A stretch of 64,000 nucleotides of DNA from Oryzisolibacter sp. LB2S (GCF_040732315.1 NZ_CP160388.1:3438494-3502493), one strand, 5' to 3'. Counted from the first letter of the stretch, positions 35,838 to 49,590 are shown. The notes: generated from the letters alone by a model not told the origin. A program made the numbers and translations.

Positions 35838-37157
35838 TCAGGTACCTGGTGTCGTCTTGAAGTTGGCCTTCTTCAGCAGTGACTCGTACTGCTGCGACAT
35901 CATGTAATTCTGCACCTGGGCCATGAAGTCCATCGTCACCACCACGATGATCAGCAACGAGGTGCCGCCGAAATAGAACGGCACGTTGTACTTCAGGATC
36001 AGGAACTCGGGCAGCAGGCACACGAAGGTGATGTAGATGGCACCAGCCAGCGTCAGTCGCACGAGGATCTTGTCGATGTAGCGCGCCGTGTGCTCACCTG
36101 GACGAATGCCGGGGATGAAGGCCCCGCTCTTCTTCAGGTTGTCTGCCGTCTCGCGGCTGTTGAAGACCAACGCCGTATAGAAGAAGCAGAAGAACACGAT
36201 GGCGGCCGCGTACAGGATCACATACACGGGTTGCCCGGGCGTCAGCGCGGCGGAGATGTCGCGCAACCAACGCATGGACTCACCGGCGCTGAACCAGTTC
36301 ACGATCGTTGCAGGCAGCAGGATGATGGACGAGGCGAAGATCGGGGGGATCACGCCCGCCATGTTGAGCTTCAGGGGCAGGTGGGACGATTGCCCGCCAT
36401 ACACCTTGTTGCCCACCTGACGACGCGCATAGTTCACCAGGATCTTGCGCTGACCACGCTCGACAAACACCACGAAGTAGGTCACCAGACCGACGACGAT
36501 GACGATGAAGATGGCCGCCAGAATGCTCATCGCACCCGTGCGCACCAACTCCAGCAGACCGCCGATGGAGCTTGGCAGCCCGGCCGCGATGCCCGCGAAG
36601 ATCAGGATCGAGATGCCGTTGCCCAGCCCGCGCTCGGTGATCTGCTCGCCCAGCCACATCAGGAACATGGTGCCCGCGGTCAGACTCACCACGGCGGTCA
36701 GGCGGAAGCCAAAGCCCGGTGCGAGCACCAGGCCAGCGGAGCTTTCCAGCGCAACCGCAATGCCGAGCGACTGGAAGATCGCCAGACCCAGCGTGCCGTA
36801 GCGGGTGTACTGCGTGATCTTGCGACGGCCGGCCTCCCCTTCCTTCTTCAACTGCTCGAACGTCGGGAGGACGTAGGTCATCAGCTGCATGATGATCGAT
36901 GCCGAGATGTACGGCATGATGCCCAGCGCGAAGACCGTGAAGCGCGACAGCGCCCCACCCGAGAACATGTTGAACAGGTTGAGAATGCCGCCCTGCTGGC
37001 CGCTGAACAGCTGCTGCAACTGCGCGGGGTCGATTCCCGGGACGGGAATATGTGCCCCCACGCGGTACACCACCAACGCGAGCAACAAGAACACCAGTCG
37101 TCGGCGCAGGTCGCCGAACTTTCCGGTTTTTGCCAGTTGAGCTGCGTTAGTAGCCAC
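35838..37157 (-). CDS. secY: Protein translocase subunit SecY
   Basis: The 439-residue central channel of the Sec translocon, with ten hydrophobic helices. The N-terminal plug region is [20 protein letters not shown]; the loop [12 protein letters not shown] and C-terminal loops [20 protein letters not shown] (here with L-K-K-S) are typical. It follows rplO in the spc operon, as is universal, 23 bases after its stop. A long reversed, His-rich open frame on the plus strand is a composition artefact. Confidence 0.98.
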   Translation of the reverse strand: MATNAAQLAKTGKFGDLRRRLVFLLLALVVYRVGAHIPVPGIDPAQLQQLFSGQQGGILNLFNMFSGGALSRFTVFALGIMPYISASIIMQLMTYVLPTFEQLKKEGEAGRRKITQYTRYGTLGLAIFQSLGIAVALESSAGLVLAPGFGFRLTAVVSLTAGTMFLMWLGEQITERGLGNGISILIFAGIAAGLPSSIGGLLELVRTGAMSILAAIFIVIVVGLVTYFVVFVERGQRKILVNYARRQVGNKVYGGQSSHLPLKLNMAGVIPPIFASSIILLPATIVNWFSAGESMRWLRDISAALTPGQPVYVILYAAAIVFFCFFYTALVFNSRETADNLKKSGAFIPGIRPGEHTARYIDKILVRLTLAGAIYITFVCLLPEFLILKYNVPFYFGGTSLLIIVVVTMDFMAQVQNYMMSQQYESLLKKANFKTTPGT

Positions 37158-37180
37158 AGATGCCTTTCGTCAGAACCAAA

Positions 37181-37612
37181 TCAGGCCAGGCTGCCGCCAG
37201 CCGCCTCGATCGCTGCCTTTGCGCCGGCGGTCGCGCCGATGCCCGTCAGCTTGACGGCACGACTCAGCTCGCCGCTCTTGATCACCTTGACCACCTGGGC
37301 CAGGGCCGGCACGAGGCCAGCCTGCTTCAGAGCAAGGAGGTCGATCTCGGCCAGTTCCAGCGCATTCAGCGCCGACAGAGTGACCTCTGCGTTGAACTTG
37401 AGCGACTGCGACTTGAAGCCACGCTTGGGCAGGCGACGCTGCAAGGGCATTTGACCGCCCTCGAAGCCCACCTTGTGGTAGCCGCCGGAGCGCGACTTCT
37501 GGCCCTTGTGACCACGACCTGCCGTCTTGCCCAGGCCGGAACCGATGCCGCGACCGACGCGGCGCTTGGCGTGCTTGGCTCCTGCTGCGGGCTTGATGCT
37601 ATTGAGTTCCAT
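37181..37612 (-). CDS. rplO: 50S ribosomal protein L15
   Basis: A 143-residue protein that binds 23S rRNA late in assembly. The N-terminal glycine/arginine-rich [20 protein letters not shown] is the signature. Start chosen at ATG 37612, six bases after GAGG; an ATG three bases earlier exists. It lies 10 bases after rpmD. Confidence 0.97.
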   Translation of the reverse strand: MELNSIKPAAGAKHAKRRVGRGIGSGLGKTAGRGHKGQKSRSGGYHKVGFEGGQMPLQRRLPKRGFKSQSLKFNAEVTLSALNALELAEIDLLALKQAGLVPALAQVVKVIKSGELSRAVKLTGIGATAGAKAAIEAAGGSLA

Positions 37613-37622
37613 CATCAACCTC

Positions 37623-37805
37623 TCAGAGGACTTTGACCAGATAGCTGATCTTGTTAATCATGCCGCGCACTTCGGGCGTGTCCTTGAGCTCGCTCACGCT
37701 GTTGAGCTTGCGCAGGCCCAGGCCACGCACGGTGGCGCGATGCGATTCCTTGGTGCCGATGGGGCTGCGCACCAGTTGAATCTTGATCGTTTGTTGCGTT
37801 GTCAT
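37623..37805 (-). CDS. rpmD: 50S ribosomal protein L30
   Basis: A 60-residue protein beginning [20 protein letters not shown] and containing [12 protein letters not shown]. The ATG at 37805 lies just after GGAGG. It follows rpsE by 14 bases in the spc operon. Confidence 0.97.
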   Translation of the reverse strand: MTTQQTIKIQLVRSPIGTKESHRATVRGLGLRKLNSVSELKDTPEVRGMINKISYLVKVL

Positions 37806-37819
37806 TGATCGCCTCCCAA

Positions 37820-38341
37820 TCAAACGGCAAACAGGTCTTCGACCGACTTGCCGCGCTTGGCTGCCACTTCCGCCGGAGTGGTGGAATTGGCCAGAGCGTC
37901 GAAGGTGGCGCGGACCATGTTGTAGGGATTCGACGAACCATGGCTCTTGGCCACGATGTCGGTGATGCCCATGACTTCGAACACGGCGCGCATCGGGCCA
38001 CCGGCGATGATGCCGGTACCCTTGGGGGCCGGAGCCATCTGCACCACGGCGGCACCATGGTGGCCGGTCACGTTGTGGTGAATGGTGCCGTTCTTGAGCG
38101 ACACCTTCACCATGTTGCGACGAGCCTCTTCCATGGCCTTCTGCACGGCAGCGGGCACTTCCTTGGACTTGCCCTTGCCCATGCCGACACGGCCATCACC
38201 GTCGCCAACCACGGTCAGTGCAGCGAAGCCGAGGATACGACCGCCCTTCACGACCTTGGTCACGCGGTTGACCGCGATCATTTTTTCGCGCAGACCGTCG
38301 TCACGACCTTCGTCTTGCACCTTGGGGGTAAATTTAGCCAT
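37820..38341 (-). CDS. rpsE: 30S ribosomal protein S5
   Basis: A 173-residue protein involved in decoding accuracy and helicase activity at the mRNA entry. It contains [38 protein letters not shown] and [18 protein letters not shown]. Position between rplR and rpmD is standard. Confidence 0.98.
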   Translation of the reverse strand: MAKFTPKVQDEGRDDGLREKMIAVNRVTKVVKGGRILGFAALTVVGDGDGRVGMGKGKSKEVPAAVQKAMEEARRNMVKVSLKNGTIHHNVTGHHGAAVVQMAPAPKGTGIIAGGPMRAVFEVMGITDIVAKSHGSSNPYNMVRATFDALANSTTPAEVAAKRGKSVEDLFAV

Positions 38342-38356
38342 TTCTATCCGCTCCGC

Positions 38357-38722
38357 TTAGAACTGCAGACCTGCTTCGCGGGCTGCGTCAGCCAGGGCCT
38401 TGACGCGGCCGTGGTAGGCAAAACCTGCGCGGTCGAAAGCCACCTTCTCAATGCCGGCAGCCTTTGCCTTTTCGGCAATGCGCTTGCCGATCAGCGTCGC
38501 AGCCGCGGTGTTGCCACCCTTGCCCGCTGCGCCCAGCTGGGAGCGCACCTCGGCTTCGACGGTGGACGCAGAGGCCAGCACCTTGGTGCCGCAGCCAGAG
38601 ATGACGGAGGCGTAGATGTGCAGATTGGTACGGTTCACCGACAGACGCGCAATGCCTTGCTGGGCAATACGGATGCGGGTCTGACGGGCACGACGGAGAC
38701 GCTGCTCTTTCTTGGTCAACAT
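38357..38722 (-). CDS. rplR: 50S ribosomal protein L18
   Basis: A 121-residue 5S rRNA-binding protein. It has [29 protein letters not shown], and the C-terminal [20 protein letters not shown] that closes every L18. It lies 11 bases after rplF. Confidence 0.98.
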   Translation of the reverse strand: MLTKKEQRLRRARQTRIRIAQQGIARLSVNRTNLHIYASVISGCGTKVLASASTVEAEVRSQLGAAGKGGNTAAATLIGKRIAEKAKAAGIEKVAFDRAGFAYHGRVKALADAAREAGLQF

Positions 38723-38733
38723 GCTGCAGCTCC

Positions 38734-39267
38734 TTACTTCTTCTTGGTCTCTTTGATCACGACCTTCTCATCCGCATAGCGGATGCCCTTGCCCTTGTAG
38801 GGCTCGGGAGGACGAACGGCGCGAATCTCGGCAGCCAGCTGGCCCACCACCTGGCGGTCGGCACCCTTGATCACGATTTCGGTCGGGGTCGGGGTGGCGA
38901 CGGTGATGCCGGCGGGCATGTCGAAGTTCACGGGATGCGAGAAACCGACATTCAGGTTCAGCTTGGAGCCGGAGGCTGCGGCCTTGAAGCCCACGCCGAT
39001 CAGCGTGAGCTTCTTCTCGAAGCCCTTGCTGACGCCCAGCACCATGTTGTTCACCAGTTGGCGCACGGTACCGCTCATGGCATTGGCTTCGCGCGAGTCG
39101 TTCACGGGCTCGAAGCTCAGCTTGCCTTCGTTGCTGGAGACCTTCACGAGTGCGTTGCGGGCCAGCGACAGCGAGCCGCCTGCACCCTTGACACTGATCT
39201 GGTCGTCCTTGATGGACACATCCACGCCTGCGGGGATGGTCACCGGGGTCTTTGCTACACGGGACAT
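38734..39267 (-). CDS. rplF: 50S ribosomal protein L6
   Basis: A 177-residue protein near the sarcin-ricin loop, two repeated domains. It begins [20 protein letters not shown] and ends [20 protein letters not shown], the L6 signature. It follows rpsH by 24 bases. Confidence 0.98.
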   Translation of the reverse strand: MSRVAKTPVTIPAGVDVSIKDDQISVKGAGGSLSLARNALVKVSSNEGKLSFEPVNDSREANAMSGTVRQLVNNMVLGVSKGFEKKLTLIGVGFKAAASGSKLNLNVGFSHPVNFDMPAGITVATPTPTEIVIKGADRQVVGQLAAEIRAVRPPEPYKGKGIRYADEKVVIKETKKK

Positions 39268-39291
39268 TTCAGTCTTCTCCTCAATGCCACG

Positions 39292-39687
39292 TTAGGCGAC
39301 GTAGCAAAGCACCTCGCCACCGACACCGGTAGCACGCGCCTTGCGGTCCGTCATCACGCCCTTGGGCGTCGTGACAATTGCCACGCCCAGGCCGTTCATG
39401 ACCTGGGGAATGGAATCACGGCCCTTGTACACGCGCAGGCCGGGGCGGCTGACGCGCTCGATGCGCTCGATCACGGGGCGACCGGCGTAGTACTTCAGGG
39501 CGATTTGCAGTTCAGACTTGCCACCTTCGGTCTTCACTTCGAAGCCGTCGATGTAACCCTCGTCCTTCAGCACCTGCGCGATGGCGACCTTCACCTTGGA
39601 GGAAGGAACCGACACGGAGGCCTTGGACACCATTTGCGCATTGCGAATGCGGGTCAGCAAGTCAGCGATGGGATCACTCATGCTCAT
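39292..39687 (-). CDS. rpsH: 30S ribosomal protein S8
   Basis: A 131-residue 16S central-domain binder; in E. coli it is the translational repressor of the spc operon. It begins [20 protein letters not shown] and ends with [11 protein letters not shown]. Two starts are possible (39687, 39681); the longer matches the family. 21 bases from rpsN. Confidence 0.98.
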   Translation of the reverse strand: MSMSDPIADLLTRIRNAQMVSKASVSVPSSKVKVAIAQVLKDEGYIDGFEVKTEGGKSELQIALKYYAGRPVIERIERVSRPGLRVYKGRDSIPQVMNGLGVAIVTTPKGVMTDRKARATGVGGEVLCYVA

Positions 39688-39708
39688 GTTGTATCTCTCC
39701 TGCTGCGC

Positions 39709-40014
39709 TTACCAGCTGGCCTTGGCGACACCGGGGATGTCGCCGGCAAATGCCAGTTCACGGATCTTGGCGCGGCCCAGACCGAATTGACGGAAGGTGC
39801 CACGGGGACGACCGGTGATTTCGCAACGGTTGCGCTGACGCGTGGGGTTGGCGTTGCGGGGCAACTTCTGCAGGCCCAGACGAGCGGCCTCGCGCTCTTC
39901 GTCGCTGCGCTTGGCATCGCCGGCAATTGCCTTCAGTTCCGCATACTTGGCAGCGTACTTGGCGGCCAGTTTTTCGCGCTTGAGTTCGCGCTGGATCAAA
40001 GCTACTTTAGCCAT
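39709..40014 (-). CDS. rpsN: 30S ribosomal protein S14 (zinc-free form)
   Basis: A 101-residue S14 of the long type without the CxxC zinc ribbon. It begins [20 protein letters not shown] and ends [20 protein letters not shown]. The only Cys is in [12 protein letters not shown]. It follows rplE by 10 bases. Confidence 0.98.
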   Translation of the reverse strand: MAKVALIQRELKREKLAAKYAAKYAELKAIAGDAKRSDEEREAARLGLQKLPRNANPTRQRNRCEITGRPRGTFRQFGLGRAKIRELAFAGDIPGVAKASW

Positions 40015-40024
40015 TGCGCTGCCT

Positions 40025-40564
40025 TTAGTTCTTGAACGGGAAACGGAAACCAGCCAGGAGAGCCTTGGCCTCCTCGTCGGTCTTGGCCGTCGTGGTGATG
40101 CTGATGTTGAGGCCGCGCAAGGCATCCACCTTGTCGTACTCGATCTCAGGGAAGATGATCTGTTCTTTGACGCCGATGTTGTAGTTGCCACGGCCGTCGA
40201 AGGCGCGGCCGGAAATACCACGGAAGTCACGCACGCGCGGCAGGGCCACGGTCACGAAACGATCCAGGAATTCGTACATGCGGGCGCCGCGCAGCGTCAC
40301 CATGCAGCCAATGGCCTGGCCTTCGCGGATCTTGAAACCGGCGATGGCCTTCTTCGCCTTGGTGACCACAGGCTTCTGGCCGGCGATCTTGGTCAGATCG
40401 CCCACGGCGTTGTCCATGATCTTCTTGTCGGCCACGGCCTCGCTCACACCCATGTTCAGGGTGATCTTGGTCAGGCGCGGGACTTCCATGGTGGACTTGT
40501 AGCCGAACTTTTCCTTCAGTTCAGCGGCGATCTTTTCGCGATAGAGTTTTTGCAGTCGTGCCAT
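40025..40564 (-). CDS. rplE: 50S ribosomal protein L5
   Basis: A 179-residue 5S-binding protein. Key stretches are [39 protein letters not shown] and [15 protein letters not shown]. Third gene of the spc operon, 10 bases after rplX. Confidence 0.98.
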   Translation of the reverse strand: MARLQKLYREKIAAELKEKFGYKSTMEVPRLTKITLNMGVSEAVADKKIMDNAVGDLTKIAGQKPVVTKAKKAIAGFKIREGQAIGCMVTLRGARMYEFLDRFVTVALPRVRDFRGISGRAFDGRGNYNIGVKEQIIFPEIEYDKVDALRGLNISITTTAKTDEEAKALLAGFRFPFKN

Positions 40565-40574
40565 GTGCTACTCC

Positions 40575-40895
40575 TCAGGCGGCCTTGATTTCGGCGCCGC
40601 TGGACTTGTACACGCGCACGCGCGTGCCGTCGGCCTGCACCTTGATGCCCACGCGATCGGCCTTGCCGGTGGCGGCATTGAAGATGGCCACGTTGGACTG
40701 GTGGATCGGCATGGCCTTTTCCACGATGCCGCCGGTGGTGCCCTTCATGGGGTTCGGCTTGACGTGCTTCTTGACCAGATTGATGCCATCGATGACCAGA
40801 TGGGAGTCATCCTTGCGCAGCGTGACGGTGCCACGCTTGCCCTTGTCACGACCGGCGATGACGATGATCTCGTCGCCCTTGCGGATCTTGTTCAT
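40575..40895 (-). CDS. rplX: 50S ribosomal protein L24
   Basis: A 106-residue assembly-initiating protein with a KOW motif: [20 protein letters not shown]. It lies between rplN (9 bases) and rplE. Confidence 0.97.
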   Translation of the reverse strand: MNKIRKGDEIIVIAGRDKGKRGTVTLRKDDSHLVIDGINLVKKHVKPNPMKGTTGGIVEKAMPIHQSNVAIFNAATGKADRVGIKVQADGTRVRVYKSSGAEIKAA

Positions 40896-40904
40896 GGCGC
40901 TTCC

Positions 40905-41273
40905 TTAGAGAACTTCAGGAGCCAGGGACACGATCTTCATGAAGCGCTCGGTACGCAGTTCACGCGTCACGGGGCCGAAGATGCGGGTGCCGATGGGCTC
41001 CAGCTTGGCGTTGAGCAGCACGGCTGCATTGCCATCGAATTTGACGAGCGAGCCGTCGCCACGGCGAATACCCTTCGCCGTACGAACCACCACCGCACTG
41101 TAGATCTCGCCCTTCTTGACGCGACCACGCGGAGCAGCCTCTTTCACGCTCACCTTGATGATGTCGCCAACGCTTGCATAACGACGCTTGGAGCCGCCGA
41201 GCACCTTGATGCACAGGACGGACTTGGCGCCGGTATTGTCGGCAACCTCTAACCGAGATTCTGTTTGGATCAT
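40905..41273 (-). CDS. rplN: 50S ribosomal protein L14
   Basis: A 122-residue protein, first gene of the spc operon. It begins [20 protein letters not shown], the universal L14 N-terminus, so the start is ATG 41273. Normally rpsQ and the S10 operon precede it directly; here the upstream gene is glpD and a promoter of its own lies at 41437-41465, so the S10 and spc blocks are separated in this genome. Confidence 0.98.
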   Translation of the reverse strand: MIQTESRLEVADNTGAKSVLCIKVLGGSKRRYASVGDIIKVSVKEAAPRGRVKKGEIYSAVVVRTAKGIRRGDGSLVKFDGNAAVLLNAKLEPIGTRIFGPVTRELRTERFMKIVSLAPEVL

Positions 41274-41436
41274 TTCAATATTCCCAACTTGCTCCAGCAC
41301 ATCCCAACAGCCCCAGAGAACCTCTCAAGGGCCGCGAGCAGCCAGTCAGTCTTGGGCCCGTCGTCCACACCGCAAACCATTTTGCGGCGCTTAACCGTCT
41401 GGGCAGAAACCTCGCGCATTTAACGCGAAGCCTGCG

Positions 41437-41465
41437 ATTGTCGTTGCACTCTCAGGAAAAGTCAA
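41437..41465 (-). promoter_or_regulatory. Sigma-70 promoter for the spc-alpha ribosomal operon
   Basis: On the minus strand: -35 TTGACT (41465-41460), a 17-base spacer, -10 GACAAT (41442-41437), about 165 bases before rplN. Five of six -35 bases match TTGACA and spacing is ideal. The -35 box overlaps the glpD stop codon (41462-41464). No other good promoter is seen before rplN. Confidence 0.7.
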
Positions 41466-43078
41466 GCGCCTGCACGATCGGCGTATCCGGGCAGCTGGCT
41501 GTACTGCTGCGCCAGCGCCACGAAGGCGGACAGCTGCGGGTCGCGGCCCAGCTCCTCCTGCAGGATGGCGGCCACGCGCGGCGCGAGCTCGGCGGCCCTG
41601 CGGGCGTCGAGGAACAGCAGACGGCTGCGGCGCGCCAGCATGTCCTCGACGGTGCGCGCGTATTCGAACCGGGCGGCAAAGCGCACCATGGCCTCGCTCA
41701 GTCCATCGGCCAGCCACTGATCGGCGCCGGGCAACTGCTGCACGCATGCCGCGTCGGCGCCGTAGGAATGCAGCCCCTGCGCATCGCACATGCGCTTGCG
41801 CTGCGGCTGCGCCGGGGCACCCACCAGCGCCAGCTGCTGCGTGACGCCGGCCGGACGCGCGGGCAACAGCTGCGCATCGAAGCATTTCTGGAGTACGTCC
41901 TCGGCCATCGCGCGGTAGGTGGTCCATTTGCCGCCGGTGACGGTGATCAGGCCGCTGCTGCTCACCAGCACCGTGTGCTCGCGGCTGATGGCCTTGGTGT
42001 TGCCGCCCTCGTCGTCCTGCGGCTTGACGAGCGGGCGCAGGCCCACCCAGATGCTGCGCACGTCCGAAGCAGCGGGCGCGCGGCGCAGGTATTTGGCGGA
42101 TTCGCTGAGGATGAAGTCCACCTCCTCCTTGAACGCCAGCGGCTCGCGCGCGAGGTCGTGGCGCGGACTGTCGGTGGTCCCCAGGATGAGCTTGCCCAGC
42201 CAGGGCACGGCAAACAGCACGCGCCCGTCGGCCGTCTTGGGCACGAGCAGCGCATGGTCGGAGGGCAGGAAGTCGCGGTCCACGACGATGTGCACACCCT
42301 GGCTGGGCGCAACCATGGGGCGCACGCTCTTGCCCAGGGCCTGGCCGTCCTGCTGGCGCAGCTCGTCCACCCAGACGCCCGTGGCATTGACCACGGCGCG
42401 CGCACGCAGCTCGAAGCGCCGGCCGGACTCCGCGTCCTCGCAGACCAGACCGACCAGCTTGCCCGCCTCGTGCAGCAGGCCGCGCGCGGGGCAGTAGTTG
42501 ACGAGCAGCGCGCCGCGGCCCGCGGCCGTGCGCGCAAGGGCCAGGGCCAGCCGCGCATCGTCGAACTGGCCGTCCCAGTACTTGACGCCACCCTTGAGCC
42601 CATCGGCACGCACCGTGGGCAGGCAGCGCAGGGTCTCCATGCGGCCCAGGAACTCGGTGGAGCCCAGACCCGCCTTGCCGGCCAGCGCGTCGTACATCTT
42701 GAGGCCCACGCCGTAGAACGGCGTCTCCCACAGCCTGTAGGAGGGCATGACGAAGGCCAGCGGCTGGGCCAGATGCGGGGCGTTGTGCAGCAGCGTGGTG
42801 CGCTCGTGCAAGGCCTCGCGCACCAGGGCGATGTTGCCCTGGGCCAGATAGCGCACGCCACCGTGCACGAGCTTGGTGGCGCGCGAGGAGGTGCCCTTGG
42901 CAAAGTCATGCGACTCCACCAGCACCACGGAAAAGCCCCGCGCCGCGGCGTCCAGCGCCACGCCCAGGCCCGTGGCACCACCGCCGATGACGGCGACGTC
43001 ATAGGTCTGCGGCTGGGCCAGGCGCGCCAGCAATGCGGCGCGGTCGGTGGCAGAGGGGGCTTCGGAATCGGTGGTCAT
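41462..43078 (-). CDS. glpD: Aerobic glycerol-3-phosphate dehydrogenase
   Basis: A 538-residue FAD-dependent inner-membrane enzyme that oxidises glycerol-3-phosphate to dihydroxyacetone phosphate and passes electrons to ubiquinone. The FAD-binding Rossmann motif is VAVIGGGATGLGVALDAAAR (about 28-47), followed by SHDFAKGTSSRATKLVHGG and RYLAQGN. The C-terminal domain contains the usual DLGPVLGADL-type loops. It lies on the same strand as, and 124 bases after, glpV, so it can be the last gene of the glycerol importer operon, but a palindrome at 43114 suggests its own promoter. Its stop overlaps the spc promoter. Confidence 0.96.
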   Translation of the reverse strand: MTTDSEAPSATDRAALLARLAQPQTYDVAVIGGGATGLGVALDAAARGFSVVLVESHDFAKGTSSRATKLVHGGVRYLAQGNIALVREALHERTTLLHNAPHLAQPLAFVMPSYRLWETPFYGVGLKMYDALAGKAGLGSTEFLGRMETLRCLPTVRADGLKGGVKYWDGQFDDARLALALARTAAGRGALLVNYCPARGLLHEAGKLVGLVCEDAESGRRFELRARAVVNATGVWVDELRQQDGQALGKSVRPMVAPSQGVHIVVDRDFLPSDHALLVPKTADGRVLFAVPWLGKLILGTTDSPRHDLAREPLAFKEEVDFILSESAKYLRRAPAASDVRSIWVGLRPLVKPQDDEGGNTKAISREHTVLVSSSGLITVTGGKWTTYRAMAEDVLQKCFDAQLLPARPAGVTQQLALVGAPAQPQRKRMCDAQGLHSYGADAACVQQLPGADQWLADGLSEAMVRFAARFEYARTVEDMLARRSRLLFLDARRAAELAPRVAAILQEELGRDPQLSAFVALAQQYSQLPGYADRAGA

Positions 43079-43107
43079 GGTGCGTGATTGTCCTCTGCTT
43101 CGCGAAA

Positions 43108-43131
43108 AATATCAGGGTTAACCCTAGGTAT
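43108..43131. promoter_or_regulatory. Palindromic candidate operator upstream of glpD
   Basis: A perfect 12-base palindrome AGGGTTAACCCT (43114-43125) is extended by outer matches AAATA and TATTT, 36-47 bases upstream of the glpD start codon. It has the size and place of a repressor site. Which regulator is not visible; it does not resemble the TGTTCR boxes at 49440. Confidence 0.45.
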
Positions 43132-43202
43132 TTTCACGATATCCACGGGGAGCAACAAAGGTTTGCCCGGGCCGCAGGGCCGGCTGGCGGCCCCGCATGG
43201 CC

Positions 43203-44936
<1,734 letters not shown>

Positions 44937-45007
44937 TGCTGTCTCCTCAGTTCAGACTCCCCTGGGGTGAATGGGCGCATGACCTCGGGGGAGGATCGGG
45001 TCAGCCC

Positions 45008-45115
45008 TTTTACTATCACTTTGATAGCTTGCCGCGGTTGGTACACGCCAGGTGCGAACAATTTCGCATTGAAACTGCCGCATACCAAGTGCAAGCAGCT
45101 ATCGTTTTCATATCA
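45008..45115. repeat. Long form of the GATAGCTG repeat with inverted ends (glpU-glpV gap)
   Basis: About 108 bases. The left end ACTTTGATAGCTTGC and the right end GCAAGCAGCTATCGTTTT are imperfect inverted repeats; the interior continues partly symmetric (GGTTGGTACA ... ATACCAAGTGC). On the minus strand the glpU stop codon lies at its edge. AT-rich compared with the flanking genes. Confidence 0.75.
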
Positions 45116-45421
45116 ACCCTTGCGCATCAGCAGCGCGAGGACCGCCATGGAGAGCACGAAGCTGATCCACACCGTGGGCTCGGCCTCGAGGTCGAACCAT
45201 TCCTGCATCTTCTCGCCCAGGCCCACCCAGATGAGGTTGATGTAGGCGGCCGTCAGCAGGCCGATGAACAGGCGGTCGCCGCGCGTGGTCGCAATCGGCA
45301 GCCAGCCCTTGCGCTCCATGGTGGGCGACTTGATTTCCCACACCGTCATGCCGACGAGCATGAGAGCGATGCAGATGAAGAACACGGCCACCGGTGTGGT
45401 CCAGGCCATCCAGGCAAACAT
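45113..45421 (-). CDS. glpU: DUF2160 membrane protein of the glycerol importer
   Basis: A 102-residue protein with three hydrophobic helices (about 5-27, 50-72, 80-98). It begins MFAWMAWTTPVAVFFICIAL and contains WEIKSPTMERKGWLPIATTRG. This small protein always sits between the permease and binding-protein genes of glpSTPQUV operons; its task in the transporter is not established. It lies 9 bases after glpQ, and its stop codon touches the edge of a repeat. Confidence 0.88.
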   Translation of the reverse strand: MFAWMAWTTPVAVFFICIALMLVGMTVWEIKSPTMERKGWLPIATTRGDRLFIGLLTAAYINLIWVGLGEKMQEWFDLEAEPTVWISFVLSMAVLALLMRKG

Positions 45422-45430
45422 GTCAGCTCC

Positions 45431-46235
45431 TTACACGCGGCCCATCGCAAAGCCCTTTGCGATGTAGTGGCGCACAAACCAGATCACGATGGCGCCGGGC
45501 ACGATGGTCAGCACGCCCGCGGCGGCCAGCGTTGCCCAGTCCATACCCGAGGCGCTCACGGTGCGCGTCATCGTGGCCACGATGGGCTTGGCGTTGACGC
45601 TGGTGAGCGTGCGCGCCAGGAGCAGCTCGACCCATGAAAACATGAAGCAGAAGAACGCCGCCACGCCCACGCCGGCCTTGATCAGCGGCAGGAAGATGGT
45701 GAGGAAGAAGCGCGGGAACGAGTAGCCGTCGATGTAGGCCGTCTCGTCGATCTCGCGCGGGATGCCGCTCATGAAGCCCTCGAGAATCCACACCGCCAGC
45801 GGCACGTTGAACAAGAGGTGCGCCAGCGCCACGGCGATGTGCGTGTCCATCAGCCCCACGGTGGTGTAGAGCTGGAAGAACGGCAGCAGAAACACGGCCG
45901 GCGGCGTCATGCGGTTGGTCAGCAGCCAGAAGAACACATGCTTGTCGCCCAGGAAGCGGTAGCGGCTGAAGGCATAGGCCGCGGGCAGCGCCACGGTGAG
46001 CGAGATCACCATGTTGATGCCCACGTAGATCAGGCTGTTGATGTAGCCCGAATACCAGCTCTCGTCGGTGAAGATGGTCCGGTAGTTGGCCCAGGTGAAA
46101 TGCTGGGGCCAGAGGGAGAAGGTCGAGAGGATCTCCTCGTTGGTCTTGAAGCTCATGTTCACCATCCAGTAGATCGGCAGGATGGCGAACACCAGGTAGG
46201 CGATGAGAAACAGCGTGCGTTTCTGAAAGCGCGGT

Positions 46236-46243
<8 letters not shown>
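45431..46243 (-). CDS. glpQ: Glycerol ABC transporter, permease 2 (MalG type)
   Basis: A 270-residue inner-membrane permease with six helices. The cytoplasmic EAA loop is EGFMSGIPREIDETAYIDGYSFPRFF, where E-x-x-x-x-D-G is the ATPase contact. Typical MalG-like N-terminus (RTLFLIAYLVFAILPIYWMV). Its start overlaps the end of glpP by 8 bases, so the two permeases are coupled. Not the E. coli glpQ phosphodiesterase; naming follows the rhizobial glycerol importer. Confidence 0.92.
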
Positions 46244-47132
<889 letters not shown>

Positions 47133-47214
47133 GGTGTCCCCCACACTCGGCACTGCGTGTCCTCGCTGCCCCCCAAGGGGGCGCGAGCTTGCTTGAAGCG
47201 GTTCTCCGCTACGC

Positions 47215-48285
<1,071 letters not shown>

Positions 48286-48287
48286 GG

Positions 48288-49370
48288 TCACTGCCCTCCC
48301 GCGCGCGCGGCGCGCCGCGGCGCAAGTGCCAGGGCGCCGCTGGCGTCAAACACATAGGCATCGCCGGGCTGCAGGTGCAGGGTGACCTGGCTGCCCAGCG
48401 CCAGATGGTTCACGCCCGGGACCTGCGCCACCAGCTCGCCCCAGGGCGTCTCGGCGTGCACAAAGGTGTCCGAGCCCGAGATTTCCGACAGCTGCACGCG
48501 CGCGCCCAGCGCCACATCGCCGGGCTGGGCCTGCAGGCGCAGGGCACTGGCGCGCAGGCCCAGCGTCACGCCGCCGGCCAGCCCCGCCGGCAGGGCCAGC
48601 GCCAGCGTCTGGCCGCCGGGCAGGACCAGGCCCGGGCCGCCCGCCTCGGCCGGCACCAGGTTCATCGGCGGGTCACTGAAGGCACGCGCCACACGCAGCG
48701 AACAAGGCGCGTGAAAGACCTCGGCCGTGGGCCCGTACTGCAGCAGCTCGCCCTCGTGCAGCACGGCCGTGTAGCCACCGAGCAGCAACGCCTCACCGGG
48801 CTCAGTGGTGGCATAGACGACGGTGGAGTCGCCTGCGGCAAACAGCTGGGTGAGTTCGTCGCGCAACTCCTCGCGCAGCTTGTAGTCCAGGTTGACCAGG
48901 GGCTCATCGAGCAGCATCAGCGGCGCGCCCTTGGCCAGGGCGCGCGCCAGCGCCACGCGCTGCTGCTGGCCACCGGAGAGCTCGGCCGGCAGGCGATCGA
49001 GGAACATGTCGATATGCAGGCGCTCGGCGATCTGGCGCACGCGCTGCTCCACGTTCGTCTCGCCGCGCAGCTTCAAAGGCGAGGCGATGTTGTCCGCCAC
49101 CGTGAGCGAGGGGTAGTTGATGAACTGCTGGTACACCATGGCCACGTTGCGCTCGCGCACCGGCATTCCGGTCACGTCGCGGCCATCGACACGCACACGC
49201 CCTTCGGTGGGCACATCCAGCCCCGCCATGATGCGCATCAGGCTGGTCTTGCCCGCCTGCGTGGCGCCCAGCAGCACGGTCACGGCGCCACTGTGCAAGG
49301 CCATGTCCATGGGATAGAGCCAGGTCTCGGGCCCTACCCGCTTGACGATGGCATCCAAAGCCAGTTGCAT
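48288..49370 (-). CDS. glpS: Glycerol ABC transporter, ATPase 1
   Basis: A 360-residue ATPase. Walker A is GATQAGKT, the Q-loop lies in [10 protein letters not shown], the signature is a perfect LSGGQQQR, and Walker B is [12 protein letters not shown]. The H-loop His is missing: [13 protein letters not shown] has Thr where other importers have His. A TOBE-like C-terminal domain follows. Start ATG 49370 after GGAAGGG; an earlier ATG at 49421 is possible. First gene of the minus-strand importer operon and divergent from glpR. Its stop lies at 48288, so glpS and glpT nearly touch (the alternative glpT GTG would overlap). Confidence 0.9.
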   Translation of the reverse strand: MQLALDAIVKRVGPETWLYPMDMALHSGAVTVLLGATQAGKTSLMRIMAGLDVPTEGRVRVDGRDVTGMPVRERNVAMVYQQFINYPSLTVADNIASPLKLRGETNVEQRVRQIAERLHIDMFLDRLPAELSGGQQQRVALARALAKGAPLMLLDEPLVNLDYKLREELRDELTQLFAAGDSTVVYATTEPGEALLLGGYTAVLHEGELLQYGPTAEVFHAPCSLRVARAFSDPPMNLVPAEAGGPGLVLPGGQTLALALPAGLAGGVTLGLRASALRLQAQPGDVALGARVQLSEISGSDTFVHAETPWGELVAQVPGVNHLALGSQVTLHLQPGDAYVFDASGALALAPRRAARAGGQ

Positions 49371-49439
49371 TGTTCCCTTCCTATCGCCCGCGCGGGGCCC
49401 CTCGTGAATTGCTGCGCTCATGGTCTGATCGCGCGAATC

Positions 49440-49507
49440 TGTTCATTGTTGTTCGATTTTGATCGAATCAACCAAGGGATTACCCTCGATATGTTCGTTT
49501 CTGTTCG
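49440..49507. promoter_or_regulatory. Putative GlpR operator array between glpS and glpR
   Basis: Four TGTTCR boxes on the plus strand at 49440, 49450, 49492 and 49502; within each pair the boxes are 10 bases apart, one helical turn. A perfect inverted repeat TTCGAT-TTTG-ATCGAA spans 49452-49467, and TTGAACAA follows at 49523. E. coli GlpR half-sites are built on TGTTCG, so these are plausible sites for control of both the importer operon and glpR-glpK. Confidence 0.65.
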
Positions 49508-49590
49508 CTTTTACAGTGCAATTGAACAAACAACGGCTTCCTTCGCGCCCTGGCGGCGACAATCCCATCCCCGCGCCGTCTCATCCGCCC

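Noticed and set aside
43149-43202. Terminator after glpV
   Set aside because: GGGCCGC / GCGGCCC pair well but there is no T run and the next gene glpD follows on the same strand; cannot decide.
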